Source: a virus. Taken from it: 35,409 nt of DNA. Made by a program: the position numbers and the translations under genes. The stretch lies in the IMG/VR virus record IMGVR_UViG_3300042865_000668, positions 1-35,409 of that record, one strand, 5' to 3'. This document shows, one piece after another, positions 17,332 to 24,962 of the stretch. The notes below the pieces were generated by a model. The model did no database searches. It had not been told where the DNA came from and worked only from the letters and a program-made list of their open reading frames with translations. How positions within the stretch are numbered: position 1 is the stretch's first letter; each line of letters opens with the position of its first letter.

Positions 17332-17610
17332 TTATGACTTCGATATAACTATTTCCGCTATGTCCCCCGATGTACCCGCATCAATCGTAACTCCGTCAAT
17401 AGGGTTAGAAACGGCTGCTGCCGTAACAGTAACACCTTGTCCTTCATTTAAGGTTACAGGGTCAGAAGCAATACCTTGAAATGTACCGCTACCTGCTACT
17501 GTTATTGTACCTAAACGACAAATAACGCTTAGTCTTACTGCATTATCTGATGCAACTACCGTTAAGCTGTCATTGGTAAGGGTGTATGTCCAAATGTTTG
17601 TTGCTCCCAT
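17332..17610 (-). CDS. Small beta-sandwich-like putative capsid or fibre protein
   Basis: A 92-residue protein made almost wholly of predicted beta strands (WTYTLTNDSLTVVASD, VRLSVICRLGTITVAGSG, GQGVTVTAAAVSNPIDGVTI), with no charge clusters or membrane segments. Size and composition fit a single small beta sandwich such as a capsid decoration, vertex or fibre-base protein. It lies between the fibre genes and the run of membrane-protein genes. No family is recognised; the structural role is inferred. Confidence 0.5.
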   Translation of the reverse strand: MGATNIWTYTLTNDSLTVVASDNAVRLSVICRLGTITVAGSGTFQGIASDPVTLNEGQGVTVTAAAVSNPIDGVTIDAGTSGDIAEIVISKS

Positions 17611-17614
17611 TTTA

Positions 17615-18103
17615 TTATTTTATTAAGCTCTTAAAATTGTTTTTATACTCAAAAGGTATAGTTGCTTTTACAAAGCCACTTTCCACTTTTACAAAGCCCT
17701 TTGCCTCAAAAGTCATATCTTTTGCTGCAATAGTCAGTGTTACTAAATTCACTATATTACCTAGAACAAGTCTTGGGTCAAAGCTAAATCTATACGTTGC
17801 ATCTGTAGTTTTAGCAGGTAGAACCACTATGTCTTTCACATCGTTTACGTTACCTACTTTGATACCATTGATAGTAAAATCAAGATACATTTCCTTAATG
17901 GTAGCCTCTACATTTGAAGCGTTATAGATTCTATTAGTAATATCCAAAGATATGTTATCCATAGATATTTTAACCACTTTAAGACCTACTACTTGATAAG
18001 TAATGTCCTTTAAGAAGTTAATCTGCTGCTTGTAATAGCGAACAAGGGCATAACCGATTACGGCTAACCCTGATACTACTAAAAGTGGTCTTAAATTCTT
18101 CAT
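17615..18103 (-). CDS. Membrane-anchored LEA14/WHy-like domain protein
   Basis: A 162-residue protein. Residues 5-22 are a membrane span (LRPLLVVSGLAVIGYALV) with no signal-peptidase site. Residues 40-160 look like an LEA type-2/WHy beta sandwich: SLDITNRIYNASNVEATIKE, VLPAKTTDATYRFSF, MTFEAKGFVKVESG. These domains have a fibronectin-III-like fold and are found in membrane-tethered proteins. Its start overlaps the stop of the upstream gene by four bases. The domain probably faces the space between membrane and capsid, or the periplasm during infection (inference). Confidence 0.65.
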   Translation of the reverse strand: MKNLRPLLVVSGLAVIGYALVRYYKQQINFLKDITYQVVGLKVVKISMDNISLDITNRIYNASNVEATIKEMYLDFTINGIKVGNVNDVKDIVVLPAKTTDATYRFSFDPRLVLGNIVNLVTLTIAAKDMTFEAKGFVKVESGFVKATIPFEYKNNFKSLIK

Positions 18104-18702
18104 TTTCTAAAAATTAATGCAATTACTACGAGTGCACCTAGCCCAATTCCACCGTAAATTAATAAATTTTTGTTTACACCACCTACAGTTTTTGTATCAC
18201 CTCCCATGTCAAGACCCATCAAATCACTTTTTGCTTTATCAACACTAGTATCTGATACTGTTGTAAGGGTATCTAAAAGGTCTTTTCTCTCTTTTTCCTT
18301 TTTTTGAGCTTCAGCTTTATTTACGCAATCGTACTGATTTCTAAGCATTTTTGCATTAGCTTCTGCCTCAATAGCAAACTTTCTTTGAATAGGCAATTCA
18401 AAAGCATTACTTGAAGCCATGAGCTTTGTAATTCTTTCTCTTTCTACCATAGCGTCTTGAAGTAGTAAATCAATGCCACCACAGGTTTTTGTATCATATC
18501 TAGCCCACTTTGCTTTAGCATCTTTCTCTACTTGAGCAATAGACTGTTTACGCTTTTTGCTACCAAATAGGCTATAAAACTGCTCTTCACCTGTAAAACA
18601 AGCATAACCATTAGTTTTTTCGTCTACAAAGCATCTGTCATTACCTACTCTTGAAGGAGCTAAAGCACTGAGCTCATTATTTTCAATCATGTCTATAGCC
18701 AT
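18100..18702 (-). CDS. C-terminally anchored structural candidate with FTGEEQF motif
   Basis: A 200-residue protein with a soluble helical N-region and one membrane span at about 178-198 (NLLIYGGIGLGALVVIALIF), so tail-anchored. Residues 36-42 read FTGEEQF, the F-x-G-x-[DE]-x-F motif also found in the candidate capsid protein and two other structural candidates. The middle (50-150) is charged and probably coiled (VEKDAKAKWARYD, KAEAQKKEKERKDLLD) with several Cys. No family recognised. Probably a virion membrane protein, inferred from motif, anchor and position. Confidence 0.6.
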   Translation of the reverse strand: MAIDMIENNELSALAPSRVGNDRCFVDEKTNGYACFTGEEQFYSLFGSKKRKQSIAQVEKDAKAKWARYDTKTCGGIDLLLQDAMVERERITKLMASSNAFELPIQRKFAIEAEANAKMLRNQYDCVNKAEAQKKEKERKDLLDTLTTVSDTSVDKAKSDLMGLDMGGDTKTVGGVNKNLLIYGGIGLGALVVIALIFRK

Positions 18703-18711
18703 AACCTTATT

Positions 18712-19221
18712 TTATATTGTGTATTTAATCTTTTTAGCAGCCCAATTCTTATTTATATCAGTAACTCTGTAAGCTGTTAAACCACCCCACTCGTTACCTA
18801 ATTCCTTCTTAACGTAAGTCAATAAGTCCATTTTATCACCCACAGGTATACCAAAAGCATAGTCCTGACGGCTACCAAATGCTTTAATGAGTTTGGCAAC
18901 ATCAAGGTCATTTTTCATCTTTTTCAAAGAATCTTGAACTGCACCATAGTCATCACCAACGGCAAATCTCATACTATTATATATAGTATTAGCCAAAGTA
19001 TCGTATACGCTATCAGGGTAAGAGGCAACCTGAATTTTTTGTAGATTTGATATTTCGCTGTTTATGTTTCTTCCTAATTCAGCATTTCTTTTAGCTGCTT
19101 CTGAAGGAAATACAATCGTGTAAAGTTTCTTACCAACGAAAAATAGGGCTGCAGCACCGCCTACTACAACTATACCTTTAGCCCATTGTGGCAAATCTTT
19201 ATAATATTGATATACTTTCAT
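18712..19221 (-). CDS. N-terminally anchored hypothetical membrane protein
   Basis: A 169-residue protein with a single span at about 14-31 (AKGIVVVGGAAALFFVGK) and a 135-residue helical soluble domain (NINSEISNLQKIQV, YDTLANTIYNSMRFAVGDDY, KMDLLTYVKKELGNEWGG). The sequence resembles no family I can name. It lies in a run of similarly built single-span proteins, the pattern expected for proteins of an internal virion membrane. Confidence 0.55.
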   Translation of the reverse strand: MKVYQYYKDLPQWAKGIVVVGGAAALFFVGKKLYTIVFPSEAAKRNAELGRNINSEISNLQKIQVASYPDSVYDTLANTIYNSMRFAVGDDYGAVQDSLKKMKNDLDVAKLIKAFGSRQDYAFGIPVGDKMDLLTYVKKELGNEWGGLTAYRVTDINKNWAAKKIKYTI

Positions 19222-19230
19222 AATATTTTT

Positions 19231-19488
19231 TTATCTTACTATTTTACCGCCTTTTGTATTGTAGATTTTACCCTCAAATTCAAATGTTGGAACATTGTTT
19301 TTTGCAGCTTTAGCCCAAGGTCTCAAAAAGTTCATACCTACTAAGTCTTTTAATTCCTCTGCAGAACCACTATAATTGTTTGTGTTTTTGATGGTTTTTA
19401 CATAAGCATTTTTAGAAAAAAACATATAGTAAGCTCCATAAGCCACTACTGCATAAAGTCCAACGTAAAAAACTACTTTTTTATTCAT
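19231..19488 (-). CDS. Small N-terminally anchored membrane protein
   Basis: An 85-residue protein starting MNKKVVFYVGLYAVVAYGAYY, with a membrane span at about 5-22 followed by a short soluble tail that ends in a beta hairpin-like stretch (PTFEFEGKIYNTKGGKIV). A longer frame could begin upstream at a TTG, but it would overlap the metalloprotease gene heavily, and the ATG at 19488 lies ten bases after that gene's stop, matching local spacing. Function unknown; probable virion membrane protein. Confidence 0.55.
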   Translation of the reverse strand: MNKKVVFYVGLYAVVAYGAYYMFFSKNAYVKTIKNTNNYSGSAEELKDLVGMNFLRPWAKAAKNNVPTFEFEGKIYNTKGGKIVR

Positions 19489-19498
19489 AACTATTTTT

Positions 19499-20302
19499 TT
19501 AATTTCCTGAAGCGTAAACGTCTTTAATGTTATATTCCTCGATATAGTCCTTAATGAACTTATCAATAATTTGGTATCTTAATTTATTCTGTTCCGATGG
19601 ATAGCCCAAAAATGTTTCTCCAAAAGCAGCATAAGCCTCTTTAATAGGATAGCCCAAGCCTAAATATATTGTAAGACCGTTTAAGTCTGCTTCAGTTTCG
19701 TTTGATATATCACTATTCACATAGTAATGGCTAAACTCATGGAGTAAAATTGCCATTCTCATAGGAATAGTAAAAGGTATAAAGGATTCCTGAGAAACTT
19801 GTATTCTACCATTTTTTGTGCTAATACGAGCAGGAGTAGCCATTTTCTGACCTTTACTGCTAATAATAAAAGGTAGGTATTCTATTTTGAAATTACCTGC
19901 AGCACTTACATAATCTTTTTTAGAAGATAGCCAACCTGCATTGTAACAGAACTTTTGAGCAAAAGCCACAAAATTCCTAACTAATGGAGTGTCCATTTTG
20001 GTTTTACCCAAAGTAATATCGAGCTCTTCTCTTTTTACTTCTAGTACTTCAAAAGAAGGGTCTTCACCCTTTTTCTTGTTACCATTTTTTTCGTTGTATA
20101 TATCCAAAAGACAAGTGTTTGGAGCTAAAGGCATCCTAACAAATAAGTCTTGAGTTCCATCTATTGTTTTGGTTCTATTAGTAAAATAGGTATTAGCCTG
20201 ACCTGCATCGTATACCTTTAATACAATAACTTGAGGACTAGTGGTTCTCACTACGACCTTCACCATACAAGGAGAATATCTTGTCCAAAGTCTATATTGC
20301 AT
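19499..20302 (-). CDS. HExxH zinc metalloprotease
   Basis: A 267-residue protein with a clear zinc protease signature: H188-E189-F-S-H192 in ILLHEFSHYY, followed by NETEAD (E202/E204), a likely third zinc ligand as in gluzincin-type enzymes. Residues 15-90 form a beta-rich N-domain. There is no obvious membrane span or signal peptide. An internal start at residue 13 is possible, since the first 12 residues overlap the upstream gene. It lies among virion membrane proteins, so it may mature capsid or fibre proteins or help entry by degrading a host envelope protein; both are inference. A virus-encoded protease of this type is not the usual maturation protease of the PRD1-like lineage. Confidence 0.75.
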   Translation of the reverse strand: MQYRLWTRYSPCMVKVVVRTTSPQVIVLKVYDAGQANTYFTNRTKTIDGTQDLFVRMPLAPNTCLLDIYNEKNGNKKKGEDPSFEVLEVKREELDITLGKTKMDTPLVRNFVAFAQKFCYNAGWLSSKKDYVSAAGNFKIEYLPFIISSKGQKMATPARISTKNGRIQVSQESFIPFTIPMRMAILLHEFSHYYVNSDISNETEADLNGLTIYLGLGYPIKEAYAAFGETFLGYPSEQNKLRYQIIDKFIKDYIEEYNIKDVYASGN

Positions 20303-20597
20303 CAGTATACAAAGGGGTTTTTATCTTTTCAGGATTTACACGACTTCTACGTTTTTGAGATTCAAAAGCCTTTTCTTTTACCGCCTTAGTAGCTTGTACG
20401 GGAGGTAAAACAACTTCAAAATCTCTTAAAAAAGCATTCGTATACTTTGAAGATTCTACGTTTGTAGCATCAGCAATAACTTCTTTTACTTCAGCGTCTG
20501 TCATTAAACTAGCAGAAGGTTTTTTGAAACCTCTGTAATACAAGTGAGCAGCAATACCGCCTACTAAAACTCCAATAAGTACATCACCTATTTTCAT
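20292..20597 (-). CDS. Small N-terminally anchored membrane protein
   Basis: A 101-residue protein with a glycine-containing membrane span at about 5-20 (DVLIGVLVGGIAAHLYY) and a basic soluble tail (KAVKEKAFESQKRRSRVNP). Not recognised. It overlaps the metalloprotease start by eleven bases, suggesting coupled translation and possibly a functional link with it. Confidence 0.5.
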   Translation of the reverse strand: MKIGDVLIGVLVGGIAAHLYYRGFKKPSASLMTDAEVKEVIADATNVESSKYTNAFLRDFEVVLPPVQATKAVKEKAFESQKRRSRVNPEKIKTPLYTDAI

Positions 20598-20598
20598 A

Positions 20599-20904
20599 TT
20601 ATTTCTTTTTCATAATTTGACGAGCTACAATAGCTAACAAAATAATACCACCAACGATATATAAAGTCTTTACAGGCATTCCTAATACTGTTTTTCCCAT
20701 GTCTTTTTCTTTAGTTTTAAATTTATTTAAAGTTAAATTAATTTCTTGATTTAACTCATCATTCAAAGGGAAAATCCCTTTTGTTTTTTCTCTTGTTAGC
20801 CACTCAGAGAAATTGAGTGTACCGCCATCTTCTTTGTAAATTTTGAAAAGCTGATTTGCGGTTAGTGTTTTGTCCAAATCAATTTGACTTTCTGCCATAT
20901 TCAT
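20599..20904 (-). CDS. Tail-anchored small membrane protein
   Basis: A 101-residue protein with a charged helical N-region (LTANQLFKIYKEDGGTLNF, SEWLTREKTKGIFPL) and a C-terminal membrane span at about 79-97 (VKTLYIVGGIILLAIVARQ) followed by KKK. The start may be the first ATG or the one two codons later. The orientation is opposite to its neighbours on either side, which carry N-terminal spans. Function unknown. Confidence 0.5.
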   Translation of the reverse strand: MNMAESQIDLDKTLTANQLFKIYKEDGGTLNFSEWLTREKTKGIFPLNDELNQEINLTLNKFKTKEKDMGKTVLGMPVKTLYIVGGIILLAIVARQIMKKK

Positions 20905-20906
20905 GT

Positions 20907-21344
20907 TTATTTTTTAAATAAGTACAAAGAAGAAGCAAAACCTATCATATTATTGCCATCTTCAGAAACTTGATACCAACCTGCAACCTGTGAAGGGCTG
21001 CCGTAAAGGGTACTTCCGTTTGCTACTTTCTTTACTATTTCAGATTTTGCACTTGGAGTCTTTCTAATATTTAGATTACTACCTAGTGTTTTAACCTGAT
21101 ATGCTTGTTTTGAGCCTGTGTTTAAGAATAAAGCAGCTAATGGATTTGTCAGTGCTAGATTAGCTGATACAAGTGCATTTTTTTGCTCATCCGTTAATTG
21201 AGGAGCAGTTGGCTCTTCTTTTGTTGGTGTGCCTTCAGCAGTACCATCTTTTTTACCAAATAGCTTTCCTCTAAAAGCATAGAGTAAACCACCTACAGCT
21301 AATACACTTGCAACCCCGATTAATATTTTTGTATTCTTTTCCAT
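20907..21344 (-). CDS. Membrane-anchored bacterial SH3 (SH3b) protein
   Basis: A 145-residue protein with a span at about 5-22 (TKILIGVASVLAVGGLLY), a Lys/Pro/Thr linker (30-60) and a C-terminal SH3b domain at about 84-143: LNIRKTPSAKSEIVKKV, STLYGSPSQ, GWYQVSEDG, GFASSLYL. SH3b domains commonly bind peptidoglycan stem peptides. In this setting the protein may dock the virion membrane to the cell wall during genome entry, or hold an assembly complex at the wall. The domain call is firm; the role is inference. Confidence 0.75.
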   Translation of the reverse strand: MEKNTKILIGVASVLAVGGLLYAFRGKLFGKKDGTAEGTPTKEEPTAPQLTDEQKNALVSANLALTNPLAALFLNTGSKQAYQVKTLGSNLNIRKTPSAKSEIVKKVANGSTLYGSPSQVAGWYQVSEDGNNMIGFASSLYLFKK

Positions 21345-21345
21345 T

Positions 21346-21747
21346 TTATTTGTGTTCTATTAGTAATTCACCCAAAACTTCTATTCTACCAACCTTTTTT
21401 TGAAAGTCAATTTGCCCGATACTCATGTCCTGAATACCGTTATTTACTTCACTAATCAGACCTTTAAGTTCTTTTTCAGCTTCAGCAAAATCTAATTTGC
21501 CTTCAGCAGCACTCTTATAGTAGGGTTCTTTTACATCAAAATGATAGTAAGTCAGCATTGATAGTCCACCCTTTTCTTTAGCGTTTTCTGCAATCTTCAT
21601 AGCACCCTCTCCCCTTTTTTTAGAGAAGTCTTCAAGTTCTTTGTCAGTGCTCTGAGTACTTTTCTTTTTACTTTTATTCATAATTAAATAGGTTAAGCCT
21701 AAAAGACCTAACCCACCTAATATGAATGCTTTTGTGTTTTGTTCCAT
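21346..21747 (-). CDS. N-terminally anchored helical membrane protein
   Basis: A 133-residue protein with a span at about 7-22 (AFILGGLGLLGLTYLIM), a Lys/Ser segment (NKSKKKSTQS) and a long amphipathic helical tail (ELEDFSKKRGEGAMKIA, FAEAEKELKGLISEV). Not recognised. It shares one base with the next upstream gene in the same unit. Confidence 0.5.
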   Translation of the reverse strand: MEQNTKAFILGGLGLLGLTYLIMNKSKKKSTQSTDKELEDFSKKRGEGAMKIAENAKEKGGLSMLTYYHFDVKEPYYKSAAEGKLDFAEAEKELKGLISEVNNGIQDMSIGQIDFQKKVGRIEVLGELLIEHK

Positions 21748-21974
21748 TATTCCTCTACTTTAGGTAGTAATAACTGAGATACCAAACCACCAATAATAGC
21801 TCCTATAAAAGCTGAAGAGACTAAATTGTACTGACGAGAATAACCTATTAAAAGACCACCTGCCATTCCAATAAAGCCTCCTGTTATAGTGCCTTTTGTT
21901 TTTTTCAAAGCCATACTATCAGACTTTGATTTAAGCTCTTTAGCTTTTTGTAATAGTTCTGATGCTTCAGCCAT
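21747..21974 (-). CDS. Glycine-zipper two-span membrane protein
   Basis: A 75-residue protein: a Lys-rich amphipathic helix (ASELLQKAKELKSKSDS) followed by two glycine-rich membrane segments at about 28-46 (TGGFIGMAGGLLIGYS) and 51-68 (VSSAFIGAIIGGLVSQLLL). GxxxG spacing allows tight helix packing and oligomerisation. In membrane phages, small proteins of this kind can line the genome-delivery tube; that is only a possibility here. Confidence 0.5.
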   Translation of the reverse strand: MAEASELLQKAKELKSKSDSMALKKTKGTITGGFIGMAGGLLIGYSRQYNLVSSAFIGAIIGGLVSQLLLPKVEE

Positions 21975-21986
21975 TTTTTATTTTTT

Positions 21987-22088
21987 TTATTTTTGACCGC
22001 TCTTCCAACTTCTAGAAACTACATAAACAGTAACACCTAGTGCTACAAGTCCTAAAGCATACGCTAGTAAATTTTTTCCGTTTTTCAT
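21987..22088 (-). CDS. 33-residue membrane microprotein (SxWKSGQ family)
   Basis: Open frame of 33 codons starting MKNGKNLLAYALGLVALG and ending SRSWKSGQK. It has one membrane span (about 6-25) and a short basic C-terminus. It lies between two membrane-protein genes with an A-rich leader just upstream. Its C-terminal S-x-W-K-S-G-Q also ends the microprotein at 31117-31224, showing that both are real and related. Function unknown. Confidence 0.6.
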   Translation of the reverse strand: MKNGKNLLAYALGLVALGVTVYVVSRSWKSGQK

Positions 22089-22090
22089 TT

Positions 22091-22489
22091 TTATGGATTA
22101 AATTGTGATAAAATCGTTTTTTGAGGTCTATTCTTTGAAGCACACCTACAAGCATCTTGAATGTGTACAGGAGTTGAACCCGTTGCATTCATAAACATTG
22201 GTGCACCAACACCTCTGTCATAAACGTTAGGTATTAAATTCTGAGAACTTATGTAAATAGGAGGCTTAACACCACTACCTAAAGCACTAACGGTTAAAGG
22301 GTTTGCAGTTAAACCACTTGATGGCTGCTGAGGAGCAGGGTTAGGGTCAGGAACACCTACAATGATTGGAGGATTTTCATTTTTTAAATCTGAAACCTTA
22401 ACTCCTTTTTTCTTACTATAATATCTTAAAGCAAGTATAGTTGCTACTATACCCGCTCCAAACCATAGTATTTTATTATCTGTTGCCAT
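22091..22489 (-). CDS. N-terminally anchored Pro-rich protein
   Basis: A 132-residue protein with a span at about 6-23 (KILWFGAGIVATILALRYY), then KKK, a Pro-rich flexible stretch (VGVPDPNPAPQQPSSG), and a C-terminal region with two Cys in DACRCASKNR. Not recognised. The extended linker suggests it bridges the membrane and another layer of the virion or envelope. Confidence 0.5.
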   Translation of the reverse strand: MATDNKILWFGAGIVATILALRYYSKKKGVKVSDLKNENPPIIVGVPDPNPAPQQPSSGLTANPLTVSALGSGVKPPIYISSQNLIPNVYDRGVGAPMFMNATGSTPVHIQDACRCASKNRPQKTILSQFNP

Positions 22490-22491
22490 GA

Positions 22492-23193
22492 TTAGTTAGT
22501 TTTTTTAGCTTTTACAATAAGGTATATAGCTGTGATTGCTACTAATACACCTGCACCAACAATGATGTATGTTGTAACACTAGTTTTCTTACTAGGCTTA
22601 CCCATATTTGCTCTTAGCTCATCTTGTTGAGCTTGTAAAGCTGCAGCTTGATTAGTGATGTTATTAGCATCAGCCTGAGTTCTATTGTTTATTCTATTCA
22701 AGCCAATTTGAATACCTGCATTTACAGTTTCTTGACTAGTAAGTGCTCTACCAATATTAGATAGCAATAGACCTACACCTGTTTTTCCTTGAGGATTTTC
22801 GGCTGTAACTCTTGCCTTCTTTCTTGCAGCAGCAGCCTGAGCATCAGCAGCTCTTTTTGCAGCTCTTTCAGCAGCAGTCATATTATAAAAATCATCTGCT
22901 CCTGTGAATTGAAAATCGTCAATTCCTGTAAAGCCAAAATCCTGTGAGCTACCAACAAATGATAAGGTTTCACCTGCCTCTTTAACTTTTCCTGTTAAAA
23001 AATCAGCTAACTCATTTTTGAAGTTTGTACTTTTAGCTGAAGCCATCAAAACGGCAATAGTAACTTCTTTGTCAGAAGGATTGTTACCTACTACAACTCC
23101 GTTTCTTTTAAGTAATCTTACTAAACCATCTTTATCAGTAACTACAGCGTATGATAACGCTTCCTCTGTTACTTGTAGTGCACTTACTGCCAT
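22492..23193 (-). CDS. Tail-anchored structural candidate with two FTGxDDF motifs
   Basis: A 233-residue protein. Residues 1-75 look like a small helical domain (ALSYAVVTDKDGLVRLLKRN, KEVTIAVLMASAKSTN). Residues 88-94 (FTGIDDF) and 96-102 (FTGADDF) are two tandem copies of the motif shared with the candidate capsid protein. An Ala/Arg-rich probable coiled coil follows (105-135), then Gln/Asn-rich helices (165-195) and a C-terminal span at about 207-228 (VTTYIIVGAGVLVAITAIYL). It is probably a major virion membrane protein that contacts the capsid shell, judged from the shared motif. Confidence 0.6.
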   Translation of the reverse strand: MAVSALQVTEEALSYAVVTDKDGLVRLLKRNGVVVGNNPSDKEVTIAVLMASAKSTNFKNELADFLTGKVKEAGETLSFVGSSQDFGFTGIDDFQFTGADDFYNMTAAERAAKRAADAQAAAARKKARVTAENPQGKTGVGLLLSNIGRALTSQETVNAGIQIGLNRINNRTQADANNITNQAAALQAQQDELRANMGKPSKKTSVTTYIIVGAGVLVAITAIYLIVKAKKTN

Positions 23194-23208
23194 TTTATTT
23201 TATTTTAA

Positions 23209-23511
23209 TTATTTTTTATTTACATAGTACGTTACACCATAAATAGCTAGTGTAATACCAATTACCCATGCCCATTTTTGTCCCTTAGACATTCTTACAC
23301 CAAATAAGCCTTCAACTTCGCTTACAGGATTGCTTGAGTCATTTGGCAAAGGTGCACCTTCCATAGTTTTTTTATCCTGTGGTGGTGGTGAAAATTTGCT
23401 TTCATGCCTTTTCATGCAATCTTCAAAACTGCTATATTTGCTTTTATCGTAACCATAGTTACAATATTGAAATTTTGCCTCTGCTGCGTTTTGTGGTGCT
23501 CGTAAAGCCAT
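23209..23511 (-). CDS. Tail-anchored small protein
   Basis: A 100-residue protein. The N-region has two Cys in a compact helical stretch (FQYCNYGYDKSKYSSFEDC), then a Pro/Lys linker (FSPPPQDKKTMEG) and a C-terminal span at about 80-96 (WAWVIGITLAIYGVTYYV) ending NKK. Not recognised. The pair of Cys could form a disulfide in an oxidising compartment. Confidence 0.5.
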   Translation of the reverse strand: MALRAPQNAAEAKFQYCNYGYDKSKYSSFEDCMKRHESKFSPPPQDKKTMEGAPLPNDSSNPVSEVEGLFGVRMSKGQKWAWVIGITLAIYGVTYYVNKK

Positions 23512-23516
23512 TTTAA

Positions 23517-23939
23517 TTATTTTTTAGTTGTTATGATTGCGAAGGCAATTAACACAGCTCCTGCAAACATTAACATACCTGTTTCCGAAGTTAATTTTTT
23601 ATTGTCAGCAACTTGTTGTGCTGCTTGAGCTTGAAGCTGACCTGAGAAGTTCATGTAAGATTCAAGAATATTTTTATTTGGATTTGAAGCGGTACAAGTA
23701 CAGCCATCAGGCTTTTTACCGTACTTCTTTTCGAAGTAGTCCATGAACAATTCTTTGTCAGGGTTATTTTCGATAATTTCCATTAATATAGGTTCGCCCT
23801 CGTAGGACACGAGTTGCTGTAAAACCGTAGAAAGAGGTTGGTCTCTGTCAAATTCGTAGCCATGTCTATGTGCCAACGATTTCACAAAATATGGATTCGC
23901 TGCAGCGGTGTATGCGTATATGTTTACATTACTCGACAT
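23517..23939 (-). CDS. Tail-anchored small protein with Cys pair
   Basis: A 140-residue protein counted from ATG at 23939; a TTG nine bases upstream is in frame but unlikely. The N-domain is helical (NPYFVKSLAHRHGYEFD, PLSTVLQQLVSYEG, KELFMDYFEKKYGK), followed by DGCTCTASNP, a Gln/Ala-rich helix and a C-terminal span at about 119-136 (MLMFAGAVLIAFAIITT). It is the first gene after the terminator that closes the candidate capsid gene, so it needs read-through or its own promoter. Confidence 0.55.
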   Translation of the reverse strand: MSSNVNIYAYTAAANPYFVKSLAHRHGYEFDRDQPLSTVLQQLVSYEGEPILMEIIENNPDKELFMDYFEKKYGKKPDGCTCTASNPNKNILESYMNFSGQLQAQAAQQVADNKKLTSETGMLMFAGAVLIAFAIITTKK

Positions 23940-23965
23940 GATATGCAATTTAGTGAATTAAAAGT

Positions 23966-24006
23966 AAAAAAGGGCGAAGCTGATATAAAATCTGCTTCAG
24001 CCCTTT
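23966..24006 (-). terminator. Strong intrinsic terminator after the candidate capsid gene
   Basis: A long stem pairs 23969-23975 with 24000-24006 and 23976-23983 with 24091-minus-100 equivalents, that is 23991-23998, with a bulged A at 23999 and a single T-T mismatch. The loop is AT-rich. On the minus strand the stem is followed by six T (A run 23966-23971). It is the strongest hairpin noticed in the window and sits 24 bases after the candidate capsid stop. Confidence 0.85.
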
Positions 24007-24030
24007 CTTTTTTATTTTATACCGCTAGAA

Positions 24031-24732
24031 TTAACGAGCAGCAGGTCTGATAATCTTTGGACTACCGTATTGCTTAGAAACAGGGTCTCCGTTTAAGCCA
24101 CGAGCAATATTGATGTTATCAGAAGGGTAGAATTGGAACTGAACACTTGAACTTGCGAACATAGTGAAAGTCAATTTAGTGAAGCCATCGATACGGAAAG
24201 GTTGTTTCAATTCGATAACACCACTTTGGTTCTGATAAGGGTCAATTACAGGTGTCAAGATTTTAACAGCTTGGTTACCGTTAGCGTCTTGAGTAGTTAA
24301 AGTAATTGGTTGTAACACTTGACTTGTTGTACCATTTACAGAAGAAATCAAAGTAGAACCGATTGTGAAAGGGCTTACACTTGATTGGTTAAGTAAGTTG
24401 TAATAAGTTGTGTTAGAAAGGTTAGACGTAATGGTTACGTTGTTTACAGTTAAAGAACCTGCAGAGAAACCTGCATTGTTCAAGTAAACGTAAGCACCAA
24501 ATACATCTACAGAAACTGCAGCGTTTGAAGCGTTAGAAACTGTGATGATGTAAGGTTGAGACTTCATCATACCTGCTGCTGCCATAGGAGCTGCTGCAGT
24601 AGAAGCGTCAGCTGCACTGAAGAAGTTTTCTGCACCTGTAAAATAGGTTTCGTCTGCGAAACCGTCTACACCAATAAACTGCTCGTTAATAGAGCGGTTA
24701 GCTTGTTGTAAGTACTTTTGAATACTAGACAT
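24031..24732 (-). CDS. Candidate major capsid protein (jelly-roll type)
   Basis: A 233-residue soluble protein without a membrane span. Residues 1-55 are a helical arm with two F-x-G-x-[DE]-x-F motifs (F19-F25, F31-F37) and an Ala-rich segment. Residues 60-215 are almost entirely beta strands (YIITVSNASNAAVSVDVFGA, SLTVNNVTITSNL, LTTQDANGNQAVKIL, FRIDGFTKLTFTMF, SVQFQFYPSDN), as expected for a jelly-roll capsid fold. The tail is basic (KIIRPAAR). The gene has its own long leader region and a strong terminator, and its codons use more C and G at third positions than neighbouring genes, consistent with high expression. It lies next to the packaging ATPase. At 233 residues it is small for a double jelly roll, so a single jelly roll is also possible. 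Confidence 0.6.
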   Translation of the reverse strand: MSSIQKYLQQANRSINEQFIGVDGFADETYFTGAENFFSAADASTAAAPMAAAGMMKSQPYIITVSNASNAAVSVDVFGAYVYLNNAGFSAGSLTVNNVTITSNLSNTTYYNLLNQSSVSPFTIGSTLISSVNGTTSQVLQPITLTTQDANGNQAVKILTPVIDPYQNQSGVIELKQPFRIDGFTKLTFTMFASSSVQFQFYPSDNINIARGLNGDPVSKQYGSPKIIRPAAR

Positions 24733-24789
24733 TGTGAATTAATTTATTTTTTTTAAAAATTTGATTTGTTGTAGTTAGTTCCTTATGAA

Positions 24790-24897
24790 TTAAGCACCAA
24801 TCTTAGCTTTGTCAAGCAACGGCTTAACTGCTAACATATAAAGGGCTACACCCGCTGTTACTACTAAAACTTTACCTGCAAGAGATTTGAAGTCCAT
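24790..24897 (-). CDS. 35-residue membrane microprotein upstream of capsid gene
   Basis: Open frame of 35 codons starting MDFKSLAGKVLVVTAGVALY and ending DKAKIGA, with one membrane span (about 8-24) flanked by charged residues. It is preceded by an A-rich leader and lies 57 bases before the candidate capsid gene, with which it is probably co-transcribed. Small membrane proteins beside the capsid gene are usual in membrane-containing phages such as PM2 and PRD1. Confidence 0.6.
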   Translation of the reverse strand: MDFKSLAGKVLVVTAGVALYMLAVKPLLDKAKIGA

Positions 24898-24962
24898 TTT
24901 TTTCTAATTTAAGTTTTTAAGAATGATTGTGTATCAACTGAATACAGATTCAAATGACATAC

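Noticed and set aside
19489-19566. Extended N-terminus for the 19231 gene from a TTG at 19566
   Set aside because: It would lie inside the metalloprotease gene; the ATG at 19488 has the typical spacing and precedes the membrane span directly.
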